A DNA stretch of 64,000 bases from Candidatus Flexicrinis proximus (GCA_016712885.1 JADJQF010000034.1:80990-144989), one strand, 5' to 3'; numbered from the stretch's first letter, positions 24,327-33,252 are shown. Program-made: numbers and translations. The notes: generated by a model from the sequence alone, not told the origin.

Positions 24327-25568
24327 TCAGGATCGTCTACCGGCCCGATCACCGATCACCTCAGCATACAACGCCACATAGCGTGCTGCAATCTGGCCGA
24401 TGTCGTACCGTGCTGCCGCTTCGGCGCGCGCATGTCCCGCCAGAGCTGCTCTGTTCGCCATCGTCCATTCGAGCCCGTGAGCCAGGTCCACGGCGTCGAA
24501 TGGCGTCGCCAGATAGCCGCTTTGCCGATGGTCAATCATATCCTGCATCCCGCCGATATGGAACGCCACACACGGTGTTCCACACGCGAGCGCTTCCATC
24601 ACCGTATTTGGCAGATTGTCTTGCACCGACGGTGCCACAAATACGTCAGCGGCGGAATACAGCAGCGCAAGAACCTGATCGTTATCGACCATGCCGACGT
24701 GATGCGCCTTCAGACCCACATCGATCGCTGGGTGATTCGCGCCGAAAAGCACCAGTTCCACGTTGTCCCTGTCGCCCATCTGGCTCAGAGCCTGCGCCAG
24801 ATAAGGCAGGCCTTTTCGCGCATCGTCGACCTGTTGGGCGCCAAACAATATCAGCTTCTTGTCCGTCGGCAGTCGCATCACGTCCCGCGCGAAAGCCATA
24901 TCGAACGGGCGATAGATCTGCATATCGATCCCGTTGGGGATGACTTCAATGCGCGGGTTGTGCAGCAGTGGGCTGGCCCGCACCAGGTCTGCCAGCCAGC
25001 GGCTGGGGGTGACTACCGTGAAATTGAGGCCGCCCCATGCCTTTTGTTTGTTTGCCCACGTCTGGAAGCTGATGTCCCGCGGATCGCTGGATCCCAGCTG
25101 AGGGCATGTGCCGCAGCCAGTCAGAAACCGTTCGCAGTCCCCGGCATAATGGCAGCCGCCCGACATCGCCCACATATCATGCAGTGTCCAGACCACCGGT
25201 CGCTGTATCCTGCTTATGTTGTCCACCGATACGAATCCGTTGCCGAGCCAGTGAAGATTGACGACATCCGGCAGCGTCCGGGCAATAAAGGCCGGGACAG
25301 GGGTAGAAATCCGGCCCGTTGACCACACCATCCCGTGATAGCCCGGATACATCGTGGCATCGGGGCGATCGTTTTGCAGGGTTTTGCGCCGGATCAGCCG
25401 CTGAAGGCGATTCATCGGCACGGCATCAACGTTCGGGTCTTTGCTTGACTTCCGCAGTACAACCATCCGCGCATCTGCGCCAATCGAGCGCTGACCGGCG
25501 TAAAGCCGGTGGGCCGCGCGCGCAGCCCCTCCCTGACTCTCATCGGTGTTGACGTGCAGGATTTTCAC
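24327..25568 (-). CDS. Glycosyltransferase family 4 (GT-B fold)
   Basis: 413 residues from the GTG at 25568 (reads VKILHVNTDESQGGAARAAH); a longer frame upstream has no ribosome binding site. The N-terminal domain includes VWTLHDMWAMSGGCHYAGDC and CGTCPQ, features seen in WcaC/WcaI-type colanic-acid-like transferases. The C-terminal domain has ILFGAQQVDDARKGLPYLAQ, SAADVFVAPSVQDNLPNTVM and EALACGTPCVAFHIGG, where the conserved Glu binds the nucleotide sugar. It is a retaining enzyme adding one sugar to the glycan repeat unit. A 123-bp GC-rich gap separates it from the next gene. Confidence 0.9.
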   Translation of the reverse strand: MKILHVNTDESQGGAARAAHRLYAGQRSIGADARMVVLRKSSKDPNVDAVPMNRLQRLIRRKTLQNDRPDATMYPGYHGMVWSTGRISTPVPAFIARTLPDVVNLHWLGNGFVSVDNISRIQRPVVWTLHDMWAMSGGCHYAGDCERFLTGCGTCPQLGSSDPRDISFQTWANKQKAWGGLNFTVVTPSRWLADLVRASPLLHNPRIEVIPNGIDMQIYRPFDMAFARDVMRLPTDKKLILFGAQQVDDARKGLPYLAQALSQMGDRDNVELVLFGANHPAIDVGLKAHHVGMVDNDQVLALLYSAADVFVAPSVQDNLPNTVMEALACGTPCVAFHIGGMQDMIDHRQSGYLATPFDAVDLAHGLEWTMANRAALAGHARAEAAARYDIGQIAARYVALYAEVIGDRAGRRS

Positions 25569-25614
25569 GGCATCCCCTCTTGGCGCACTCCAAAACCCCC
25601 CTTTCCGCTCCCCA

Positions 25615-26439
25615 TCAGGCGCCCTTGGCGGCTTTAGGGGGCGTTCCACGCTTTAGCCGTTTCTTGACCGTCGCCTTGAACGTGCGGAACGCGCGCCGCG
25701 CCCAGACTTGCAGGGCGTCGCTCCGGTAGGTGAAACCAAGCTCGCGGATGCGCTTGTCCATCAGCGCGTTTGCGAATTCGTAGAGCTCCGTATCGTATGC
25801 GTTGAGGTCATTTGCCAGCTGGATCACCGATTCCGGCAGCGCTTTGGGACGGTTTTTCCCGGCATTTTCGTGTGGAGGGGCAATCACCAGCGTCTTCCAT
25901 CCAAGAGCTCGCCGCATGAGAATGAGCGATTCGTCAAATCGTTCCAGGATCGCGACGGCATCGAACCACTCTTCGATGTTTCGTTTGGCGAGTTCCAGAT
26001 GCTCCGCCGTAACGACCGTATCTTTAGGGATCCCGGCAAGCACCCTTGTCTGTAAGTTGCTGCCGATATGCGTAAGGCCCTCTTCAATCGAGCCATACTG
26101 TTGGAACTGCGCGTGCCGCCGGTGTGTCTTTACGCGCATGATCATGTAGTACAGTGAAATAGCCCGTGCGCCCGGATCTCGCAGGATAGTAAGGTAGCGC
26201 ACAGGCCGCTGCGACCCTTCGTGAATCCCGAATCCGCCGACATGCCCGCCAATCACATCATATCGGTTTGGCTCGTTCTTCAGGATGTTGATGACGGCGA
26301 TCCGGTTTTCCTCATTTGTGCCGTTCTCTAAAGGGATATATCTCGACCTGTAGAGCCGGTTGAGCACCTTCGCGATCGACGTGCCGCCGGTCTTCGGGAT
26401 ATGCAGAAAGAAGTACAGTGGCTTCTGTTTGTTGGCCAT
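25615..26439 (-). CDS. Sulfotransferase family 2-type protein (no. 4)
   Basis: 274 residues. FFLHIPKTGGTSIAKVL at residues 10-26 is the PAPS phosphosulfate loop; GGHVGGFGIH and YLTILRDPGARAISLYYMIM carry the 3'-phosphate site. NLQTRVLAGIPKDTVVTAEH resembles the middle of the protein at 23394 (LQTRMLAGLDDTGTCTSEH), so the two are recent paralogues or share an acceptor class. The last ~30 residues are very basic and could bind acidic glycans. In the middle of the glycan operon. Confidence 0.86.
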   Translation of the reverse strand: MANKQKPLYFFLHIPKTGGTSIAKVLNRLYRSRYIPLENGTNEENRIAVINILKNEPNRYDVIGGHVGGFGIHEGSQRPVRYLTILRDPGARAISLYYMIMRVKTHRRHAQFQQYGSIEEGLTHIGSNLQTRVLAGIPKDTVVTAEHLELAKRNIEEWFDAVAILERFDESLILMRRALGWKTLVIAPPHENAGKNRPKALPESVIQLANDLNAYDTELYEFANALMDKRIRELGFTYRSDALQVWARRAFRTFKATVKKRLKRGTPPKAAKGA

Positions 26440-26474
26440 GGGTCACGCCTCCGGTCGTTGTGATGGGCTGTGCA

Positions 26475-27305
26475 TTAGCAGTCGAAGACCGGAAACTTCG
26501 TATACAACAACCGCTCATGATGCCGGACGTAGGCCTTGAGCGCCGGCGTGTAGTACTTCTCCCACTTCTGATCCTCGTTCCGCCCTTTGCCGTTAGGCAG
26601 CACTTTCTTGTGCTGCAGGACAAACGCGATTTCCTCATGGGCGTAATCCATGGTCCGCAGGAAGTCATACAGCTGCTGGTTCAGGTCGTGCGTAAAAGTG
26701 TAATGGAGGTTCTGCGCGAGGTCGGCTTCATAGCGCTTTTCGGTCAGGTACGCCGCGTCGATCTCGGTCAGCAGGGCCGGGTTCCGGTAAAAATACTTGA
26801 TGAATTGTACGGTATGTCGCCCGAGCTGGTCGTCCGGTTCGAAGCGCAGGTTGATCTCGTCTGCCGAATACGCGTTCGACAGCGTGACAAATTCCTCGAA
26901 GGTGAGTTCAGGGTAGTTCGGGTACCGTTCCTTCAGCGTCTCGAAGTGTCTGAAGAACGACCCCGGATTCTGTTTCCACCACTCAAATTCGTACTGCGAA
27001 ACATAGCGGTCATACGGATTGCGCAGGGTGGTCAGGATCGGCTTGTGGGCGTGTTCGGGCGGGATTTGGCTCACGTGGCCGTGCTGGTTCCAGTCGTTTT
27101 CCCCCGCCTGATTGTAGAGTTCGAGGAATACTGGCCGGCGCTTCTGGAACCACTCGCGCAGCGGACGGCGTCGTGGAGCCTGATCAGCGCGGCGGCGTTC
27201 AAAGACATCTCCACGTGCCTCATGGATCTTGTGCAGAACCGTCTCGACGAACGTGCCGCCGGTCTTCGGCATGTGTATATAGACGAACTTGTCTGTGATG
27301 ATCAT
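26475..27305 (-). CDS. Sulfotransferase family 2-type protein (no. 3)
   Basis: 276 residues. KFVYIHMPKTGGTFVETVL (~residues 6-24) is the phosphosulfate-binding loop; HKPILTTLRNPYDRYVSQYEF matches the 3'-phosphate-binding segment with Arg and Ser. Central part contains long helical, aromatic-rich stretches (TYTFTHDLNQQLYDFL-like). It probably sulfates the exported glycan. Six bases separate its start from the stop of the GT2 gene upstream. Confidence 0.84.
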   Translation of the reverse strand: MIITDKFVYIHMPKTGGTFVETVLHKIHEARGDVFERRRADQAPRRRPLREWFQKRRPVFLELYNQAGENDWNQHGHVSQIPPEHAHKPILTTLRNPYDRYVSQYEFEWWKQNPGSFFRHFETLKERYPNYPELTFEEFVTLSNAYSADEINLRFEPDDQLGRHTVQFIKYFYRNPALLTEIDAAYLTEKRYEADLAQNLHYTFTHDLNQQLYDFLRTMDYAHEEIAFVLQHKKVLPNGKGRNEDQKWEKYYTPALKAYVRHHERLLYTKFPVFDC

Positions 27306-27311
27306 GGCAGG

Positions 27312-28232
27312 CTACGCTTTTCCCACTAGTACCTTGAGGGCTCGCAACGCCCGCTCGAACGGTCTCTCGGCGGGTCGTGCTGATGGTGCTGCTTCATCGT
27401 CGGCGGATTTGCCCGCCGCCTTTGCAATTTCTCGTTCCTTCTCCGCCAGCAGCCCCACCAGTTCCTCCGGCATCGCCTGCTTGCGTGCCGCGTCCAGTCC
27501 CTCGAATGCGTTGGTGAGCAGGTTGACCGCGCGATAGCGTATCACAACCAGCTGGCGGTTATAGGCGTCATCGGCGGCTTTGGTGAACGGGTGCCACGGA
27601 TGATACAACTTGATCTGAGGATGCCACATGATCGGCAGTCCGAGGTTCTTGAACCGGGTATTTACATCCTGGCCGTTGGCGTGGAACCCTGTCCCAAACA
27701 CTGGATGCTGTTCGTAGCCGTTGATGGCCGTCAGCCACTTCTTCCTGACCGTCAGGCACGCCCCAAAATTCGACGGACTTTTCATCACGCACACCTCTTG
27801 CAGATGTTCGAGCGTGATCTTTGCCTGCCGCTGGCTTTCGAGTTCCTCATACCTGAACAGATACATGACCAGCCGTTCGTCTGTCTGGTGCATCTCCCAT
27901 ACCGCCTGCAGCATATCCGGCTCGACCACCAGGTCGGCGTCGGGAATCAGGATCAGCTCGGCCCGGCTGGCCGCGATCCCGGCGTTGAAGCAGTACGACG
28001 AATGATATACCCCGCTGCGGTTAAGCGTGATAACGCGGGCGTTCGGGTATTTGGCGATCTGTGCCGCCAACGCCGGATTGACCGTATCGTAGTATTCCAC
28101 CCAGATCAGTTCGTAATCTTCGGGGGGCAGCGACTGCTGGCAAAAGAAATCGATCGCGTGGTAGCTTTCTCGGAAGCCGCCATCGACCATCACAATGCTC
28201 ATGCGCGGGGTGTTCATCGTAGTCGTATTCAC
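27312..28232 (-). CDS. Glycosyltransferase family 2
   Basis: 306 residues if the GTG at 28232 is used (GTGA overlap with the preceding gene); an ATG five codons in (28217) is equally plausible. GT-A pattern: MSIVMVDGGFRESYHAIDFF, then YNAGIAASRAELILI-like region (FNAGIAASRAEL) and the metal motif LIPDADLVVEPDMLQAVW. KKWLTAINGYEQHPVFGTG lies in the acceptor half. It extends the glycan in the cytosol. The C-terminal ~40 residues are Ala/Glu-rich and probably flexible. Confidence 0.85.
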   Translation of the reverse strand: MNTTTMNTPRMSIVMVDGGFRESYHAIDFFCQQSLPPEDYELIWVEYYDTVNPALAAQIAKYPNARVITLNRSGVYHSSYCFNAGIAASRAELILIPDADLVVEPDMLQAVWEMHQTDERLVMYLFRYEELESQRQAKITLEHLQEVCVMKSPSNFGACLTVRKKWLTAINGYEQHPVFGTGFHANGQDVNTRFKNLGLPIMWHPQIKLYHPWHPFTKAADDAYNRQLVVIRYRAVNLLTNAFEGLDAARKQAMPEELVGLLAEKEREIAKAAGKSADDEAAPSARPAERPFERALRALKVLVGKA

Positions 28233-29056
28233 CTGCCGAGTATTCGTCGAATCAAACGCGTGAGTCGTGGGGCAGGCTTCGGCTTGATCTCGGCTGGCGT
28301 GCTGATCCTGCGATCTACCGTATACTGCGCGGGCGTTAGTTCGGCCCCGAACGGATGCGGCGTCGCCTCAATCACACAGTCGATTTGGATCGACCGCAGG
28401 CGTTCAACGTCGCGCAGGTCGTGGGCATACAGCGAATTGACCTCCAAACGTCGCGCAAAAATATAGCCGTACGCCGCCAGATACGCTGACAGGGTCTCCC
28501 GCTCGGGCGCGCTGTTAGTCTCGATCAGCAGCACGCGCGGGCGGTATTTCTTCAGATCCAGGCCGCGCAGGACATCCAGTTCAGTGCCTTCCACATCGAG
28601 CGACAGGAAGCTGATCTCCGTGGCTGCACCGCGAGGCAACTGTTCGCTCAGGATTTGGTTGAGCGTCGTTGCAGGGACGCTGACGGTCTCAAACCCGTCG
28701 AATTCCAGCCCGCGCTTCTCGTAGCGCCGTTTCACGTCATCCTGACGGTCTTCAAGTAAGCCCGAGAGGAAGCCCAGTTTCTCCATGAACAGCGTCACCG
28801 ATGTTGTGGTCTCGTCGGCCACACAGGCGACATTCAAACAGATCGTGCTGCGCAGGCTGCTCAGGATATCGTACGAGACCGGATGCGGCTCGATGCAGAT
28901 ACCCTTCCAGCCCATCAGCTCGAACGCGTATGTGTTGCTGACGTAGCGTCCGTCGAATGCACCAACATCCACGAAGAACCCTGTGGGCTGCTTATCGAAG
29001 AAGCTCCAGAGCAAACAGTCCTCGCCGTGCTGACTATAGAAGCGTGGTGTCGCCAT
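28229..29056 (-). CDS. FkbM family methyltransferase
   Basis: 275 residues. FYSQHGEDCLLWSFF, then the SAM-binding motif FVDVGAFDGRYVSNTYAF and KGICIEPHPVSYDIL are signature segments of the FkbM O-methyltransferases often found in polysaccharide clusters. FLSLDVEGTELDVLRGLDL is the second conserved block (DVEG). It should place a methyl group on a sugar hydroxyl of the glycan. Start codon overlaps the preceding stop by one base (TAATG); its own stop overlaps the next start, so it is strongly coupled within the operon. Confidence 0.9.
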   Translation of the reverse strand: MATPRFYSQHGEDCLLWSFFDKQPTGFFVDVGAFDGRYVSNTYAFELMGWKGICIEPHPVSYDILSSLRSTICLNVACVADETTTSVTLFMEKLGFLSGLLEDRQDDVKRRYEKRGLEFDGFETVSVPATTLNQILSEQLPRGAATEISFLSLDVEGTELDVLRGLDLKKYRPRVLLIETNSAPERETLSAYLAAYGYIFARRLEVNSLYAHDLRDVERLRSIQIDCVIEATPHPFGAELTPAQYTVDRRISTPAEIKPKPAPRLTRLIRRILGR

Positions 29057-29787
29057 TAGGTTGATTGTCCCCTGGAATCGTCGCCCTGCAGAGCGTAGTT
29101 ATGCGCGACCAGCCACGCGCCATAGCGTTCCTCGATCAGAGCGGTCTGTGCCGGCGTGAGGACCGTGCGCCATTGGCTGACCTGACCCTTCGCCTCGCTG
29201 ATATGGTTGTCGTGCAGCAGACTGTGCTTATCGAAGGCAATTTTGTGATCCAGCACCTGTGCGTCCTTGAAGCTGCCGATTCGCTCCGTTTGGCGCTCGA
29301 CGCTGTATTCGTCTGCGACTGACTGTGCGTATTCCGGAGTGACATGCAGCCCCAGGTGCGACGCGATACGCGTGACTTCGTCAGGGACATCCTGCATCAT
29401 TACCTCGTAGCGCGAGACCAGCATATCGGGAAGCGTCATCCACTTCTCATCGTTTGCCACGATTTCGCGCAGGATGTCGCGCTGCCACAGCCGCTCGAAG
29501 GACGCATCCTGCTTGTGCATAAACGAAACGAACACATCGCGCAGGTCGCGGTAAATATAGATCCCTTTGGCCCGCCCGGCGTTGAACTCCGCCGCGATCT
29601 CCGGCGCATAGTTATGGTTCTTATAGACTTTCCAGCCCCGCTCCTGCCCATGCGCGGCGAGCGTGTCGGTGAACTTTTCCGACCATCCGACCCGTACGCC
29701 GCGCCCCGCCGACTCAACAAGGTGGGACGTCAGTTGATATTGCAGCGTCGAACCCGACCGCTTCATCCCACAGCAGACAATCCACAT
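29056..29787 (-). CDS. Sulfotransferase family protein (no. 2)
   Basis: 243 residues from the ATG at 29787, which has CGGGGAAA just upstream; an alternative start at 29808 would overlap the previous gene. MWIVCCGMKRSGSTLQYQLT carries the phosphosulfate loop (GMKRSGST). GIYIYRDLRDVFVSFMHKQD has the RDLRDVxVS 3'-phosphate signature of Sulfotransfer_1-type enzymes. The C-terminal GQVSQWRTVLTPAQTALIEE with KGxxxxW resembles the KGxxGxWK PAPS-binding end. It is the best match to classical sulfotransferases in this operon. Confidence 0.87.
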   Translation of the reverse strand: MWIVCCGMKRSGSTLQYQLTSHLVESAGRGVRVGWSEKFTDTLAAHGQERGWKVYKNHNYAPEIAAEFNAGRAKGIYIYRDLRDVFVSFMHKQDASFERLWQRDILREIVANDEKWMTLPDMLVSRYEVMMQDVPDEVTRIASHLGLHVTPEYAQSVADEYSVERQTERIGSFKDAQVLDHKIAFDKHSLLHDNHISEAKGQVSQWRTVLTPAQTALIEERYGAWLVAHNYALQGDDSRGQST

Positions 29788-29798
29788 AGTTTCCCCGC

Positions 29799-30569
29799 TC
29801 ACTCGCAAGCCTTCTCCAGAAATGCCCAGCGTCGGCGGCGTTGCGCGCTGAAAAATTCATCCAGAAAGTGTGCATCTTCATCTGTGAGGCCTGCGCGCCA
29901 TTGGTTATTCTTGCCGCCGTCCAGCCGGTTGCCTTTGACGGCTTCCACCAGCGCTTGTTTGGGGATTCCGGCAAACTCGGCGATCTCTTCGGTAATGGTG
30001 ACGCCCTGCTGCATCCATTTCTCGTACTGGACGACCTTATATAGTGCCGGGTCAATTGTCTCCAGCTGCGCCGATAGGTAGGTCAGCTGTTCCTCGCAGA
30101 TGATCGCCATATTGCGCAGATTCAGTGCGAATCCCCGCCGCTGACAGGAATAGGTCGCAGCGCGCGGATCACGGTAGATAATCAGGATCCGCAGGTTCGG
30201 AAATAGCTCCAGCATATCCATCATATCTGGGCGGTACCGGTCGCCTTTGTCAAACGGCGCCGACCGTTTGATCATCACGTGCGTGGTGCCGGCGTGCTGT
30301 TTGAACTGCAGCAGTTCGTCGATCATTCCCGGCAGCCGGTTCTTCGCGGCCATATACGTCTGCACGTCTGCCTGCCGATCCCACAATTCGCGCGTGGTAC
30401 GGTTCACCCGCTTGGCCAGTCTGAATGCGTCTTCGTCCTGTGCGCGGGAGAGTGTGCGATGCTTGCCCGCCACCGCCATCACGTTCTCAGAGGCTGTCAG
30501 GATTTCCGCCATCAGGGTTGTGCCAGACCCACTAGCCCCGGAGACGAACAGTAATCGGTAGTCTTTCAT
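29799..30569 (-). CDS. Sulfotransferase family protein (no. 1)
   Basis: 256 residues from the ATG at 30569, chosen because it overlaps the ABC ATPase stop by four bases (ATGA). LLFVSGASGSGTTLMAEIL (~residues 6-24) forms the phosphate loop and LRILIIYRDPRAATYSCQRR the 3'-phosphate-binding segment. NNQWRAGLTDEDAHFLDEFF near the end parallels the C-terminal PAPS site. It directly follows the Wzm/Wzt exporter genes, which ties sulfation to the exported glycan. Confidence 0.82.
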   Translation of the reverse strand: MKDYRLLFVSGASGSGTTLMAEILTASENVMAVAGKHRTLSRAQDEDAFRLAKRVNRTTRELWDRQADVQTYMAAKNRLPGMIDELLQFKQHAGTTHVMIKRSAPFDKGDRYRPDMMDMLELFPNLRILIIYRDPRAATYSCQRRGFALNLRNMAIICEEQLTYLSAQLETIDPALYKVVQYEKWMQQGVTITEEIAEFAGIPKQALVEAVKGNRLDGGKNNQWRAGLTDEDAHFLDEFFSAQRRRRWAFLEKACE

Positions 30570-31873
30570 GGGCGTCGTTCTTCGTCCTTGACCGTGTGCC
30601 ATTCCAGAATCGGTGCGATGATGCCGGGGCGCTGCTTGACGATGAAGTCGCGATTGGGGATATCGAACACCACGTTGAACGTCAATCCACGGGTGTTGTT
30701 GACGATCCACCCGCCGCGATGTATCGACACCAGAGGATCAACATAGTAGGTACCGCTGTTCAGCAGGCGTGACGGCACAACGCCGCGGATTTTGTACGTT
30801 TGCCGCTGGCTGTCGTATTCAAGTGTTTCGGCTGCGTCGTTGTGGTACGCCCGGAACATGCTCGATTCGTCGGAACTCTTGAGCTCAAACCCGACGCGCA
30901 GGAAGTTGATAGGCTCGGTCATCTGAAATTCCATTTCGACGATGATCGGCATGCTGCTCAGGTAGGTCGAACGGATGTGATCGTCTGTGTCGAGCGTCCG
31001 TATCGCGATCAGCTTGAACGGGTAACTCGTATCGGATGCGATATCGCTGAAAAACTTCTCGCCTTCTGCCGCCTCTGCCGACTTCGTATTGGCCAGCAGG
31101 TATGACGATACGACCTGTGTCGTGTCCCCGCTGGCAGCGATCTTTCCCTTATCCAGCCAGATCACCCAGTCGCAGTGTGACAGAATCGCCGACAGGTTGT
31201 GCGACACCATAATGACCGTGCGCCCCTCGCGTGAAATCTGCGACATCTTGCCCAGCCCGCGTTTCTGGAATTCCGCGTCGCCGACCGACAGCACCTCATC
31301 TACCAGCAGCACATCCGACTGGAAGAACGCGGCGACCGAAAAACCCAGTCGCACCCGCATGCCGCTCGAATAGCGCTTGACCGGCGTGTCAATGAACGAC
31401 CCCACGCCCGCGAATTCCACGATCCTGTCGAAAAATCGGTTGATGTCGCGGCTGGACATTCCCAAAACCGCGCCGTTCATATAGACGTTTTCGCGCCCGG
31501 TCAGTTCTGGGTGAAACCCCGTCCCGACTTCCAGCAGCGAACCCAGCGCTCCACGGATGCGCGCTTCGCCGCTGGTAGGCGCCGTGATCCGGCTCAGTAC
31601 CTTAAGCAGCGTACTCTTGCCGGAACCGTTCGACCCGATCAGCCCGACAATCTGGCCTTTTTTGACCTCGAACGAAACGTCGTTCAGCGCGTTTAACGGG
31701 ACTTCCGCGCCAAAGGCGGCCTGGCCGGAGAACGCTGAGCGCAGACGCTTGAGCGGTGAGGTCAGATTGTGCCAGACCTGCCCGCGCCGCGAACGGCTCT
31801 CGGCAACCGAGGCCACGTAATACACCTTCGACAGGTTCTCGACTTCGATCGCGTTTTCAGATTTCATCGTCAT
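30566..31873 (-). CDS. wzt: Polysaccharide ABC exporter ATPase, Wzt-like with C-terminal glycan-binding domain
   Basis: 435 residues. The ATPase domain (~1-255) has Walker A GLIGSNGSGKSTLLK, the signature YSSGMRVRLGFSVAA and Walker B DVLLVDEVLSVGDAEF, typical of the ABC subfamily that exports O-antigen, capsule or teichoic acid. Residues ~270-435 form a beta-rich extension like the Wzt C-terminal domain, which recognises the finished or capped glycan (YEMEFQMTEPINFLRVGFEL-like strands). The cap recognised might be a methyl or sulfate group, given the FkbM and sulfotransferase genes downstream (inference). Overlaps the permease and the first sulfotransferase by 4 nt each. Confidence 0.93.
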   Translation of the reverse strand: MTMKSENAIEVENLSKVYYVASVAESRSRRGQVWHNLTSPLKRLRSAFSGQAAFGAEVPLNALNDVSFEVKKGQIVGLIGSNGSGKSTLLKVLSRITAPTSGEARIRGALGSLLEVGTGFHPELTGRENVYMNGAVLGMSSRDINRFFDRIVEFAGVGSFIDTPVKRYSSGMRVRLGFSVAAFFQSDVLLVDEVLSVGDAEFQKRGLGKMSQISREGRTVIMVSHNLSAILSHCDWVIWLDKGKIAASGDTTQVVSSYLLANTKSAEAAEGEKFFSDIASDTSYPFKLIAIRTLDTDDHIRSTYLSSMPIIVEMEFQMTEPINFLRVGFELKSSDESSMFRAYHNDAAETLEYDSQRQTYKIRGVVPSRLLNSGTYYVDPLVSIHRGGWIVNNTRGLTFNVVFDIPNRDFIVKQRPGIIAPILEWHTVKDEERRP

Positions 31874-32712
31874 ACCACGTCGGCAATCGTCGCCTCAAGG
31901 CGCTTGAACAGCAGGAGTCCGACCCATATCAGCACGAACATGATCCCGAACGCTAGTAGGGTCAGCGACAGCGACGGCGCTTCGCCGGTTCCCAGCAGCG
32001 CCCACCGGAAAGCCTCGACCACTACCGCCATCGGGTTGTACTGGTACAGCTCGTTCAGCGGGGCGGGCAAGCGGCTGCTGGCATACACCACCGGCGTCAG
32101 AAAGAACAGGAATCGGGTGACGGCCTGCGACAAATAGACTGAATCGCGGAAACGCGCCTGAAATCCCGCGAACAGCAGCCCAACGCCCAGTCCCGTCCCC
32201 GCCGCCAGCACTGTATAGACCGGCAGAATTACGACGTTTATTGTAGGCAGATAGCCATATAGCAGCATCACCAGCAGCAGGATCATCATCGCGATGGCAA
32301 ACGTCAGCAGTTCCATCAGCGTTTCGATCAGCGGGAATATCAGCCGCGGAATATAGATCTTCTGGATCAGCGTGCTGTTCTTCTGCATGCTGACCGACAC
32401 GCCCTGCACCACGCCGGTGAACAACGTCCAGATGATGAGCGCGCTGAAGCTGAACAGCGGATAGGGTACGCTGGTATCGCTCTGCGCATCGAATAACACG
32501 CCCAGGATCAGCGTGTAGCCAATCATGGTCATAAAAGGCTGGTACACCGCGTAGATTGGCCCGCCAATCGTCTGCCGGTAGGTGACGCGGAAGTTGCGGC
32601 CCACGAAATTGAACATGACATTCCGGTATTGCCACACTTCGCGCAGGTCTGGCAGGCGCCAGCCCCTTACCGGTTTAATCATGGTGATGTCTGATTCCGA
32701 CTGTACTGCCAT
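31870..32712 (-). CDS. wzm: Polysaccharide ABC exporter permease, Wzm-like
   Basis: 280 residues with six predicted membrane helices and the ABC-2 layout: an amphipathic N-terminal segment (LREVWQYRNVMFNFVGRNF) before helix 1, QTIGGPIYAVYQPFMTMIGY, and STLIQKIYIPRLIFPLIETL after helix 2. It forms the transmembrane channel with the Wzt-like ATPase and moves lipid-linked glycans across the inner membrane. First gene of the operon that runs down to 21538. Its upstream 540-bp gap contains repeat R3 and presumably the promoter. Confidence 0.93.
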   Translation of the reverse strand: MAVQSESDITMIKPVRGWRLPDLREVWQYRNVMFNFVGRNFRVTYRQTIGGPIYAVYQPFMTMIGYTLILGVLFDAQSDTSVPYPLFSFSALIIWTLFTGVVQGVSVSMQKNSTLIQKIYIPRLIFPLIETLMELLTFAIAMMILLLVMLLYGYLPTINVVILPVYTVLAAGTGLGVGLLFAGFQARFRDSVYLSQAVTRFLFFLTPVVYASSRLPAPLNELYQYNPMAVVVEAFRWALLGTGEAPSLSLTLLAFGIMFVLIWVGLLLFKRLEATIADVV

Positions 32713-33252
32713 CGAACCTTTCCTTATCTTGCGCGTCCGGACGTTCTGGTTATGTGGGCGTGCCGTGAGCTGGCAGCGTCCGGCGCTCGAACTACCTCGC
32801 GAGGGATCTCGCCCGATCTCTCGTCTGCAAAAGGTCGTCCGTGAGATTCAACAGAGTGGGAATAACTTTAGCACAGGTTCAATTATCGCCTAGACTGAAT
32901 TGATCTTCCCCCAATCTGCCCGGAATCACTGCCCTCGCGCCTCGTGCCGATCTGGGGTATGTAATGCACTTTCTGCCGGGGTTCCACCCCCAGCCCCGGC
33001 GAGAGTTTGCACTCCTGCACCTCTTATGTTGATTTGAACTGGCTTGCCAGTTCAAATCACAGATAAGGGAGACCAGAGGGGCATTGCCCCTTTGGCGGAG
33101 GTGTGGAGGCAGCGCCTCCACAAACCAAAGTGCATAACAGTCTTTGGTGTTGGCCCATCACAACTGCGCCCTCCTGTGACTCACAGGAAGGCGCTCCGAT
33201 CCCTTGCGTTTTCGACCCGCAGGCGCGATCTGCCTAAGTTTGGCCCTCAATC
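32713..33252. other. 540-nt intergenic region between wzm and the alpha/beta hydrolase
   Basis: Contains repeat copy R3 (33006-33149). The part next to wzm (32713-32890) is AT-richer near 32850-32890 and is the likely place for the glycan-operon promoter on the minus strand, but no clear box pair was found. No small gene is supported. Confidence 0.6.
33006..33149 (+). repeat. Structured intergenic repeat, copy R3 (best-preserved copy)
   Basis: 144 bases. Arm I: 12-bp perfect stem GATTTGAACTGG (33031-33042) with CCAGTTCAAATC (33047-33058), flanked by CTTAT/ATAAG. Arm II: AGGGGC (33077-33082) with GCCCCT (33086-33091). Arm III: TGTGGAGGC (33102-33110) with GCCTCCACA (33114-33122), loop AGC. 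Arm IV: ACCAAAG with CTTTGGT around TGCATAACAGT. No coding frame is evident; the element is untranslated structured DNA/RNA. Confidence 0.85.

Noticed and set aside
24222..25322. 366-codon plus-strand frame opposite the GT4 gene
   Set aside because: It is antisense to a gene with clear GT-B motifs and its own translation shows no recognisable domain; it reflects high GC content.
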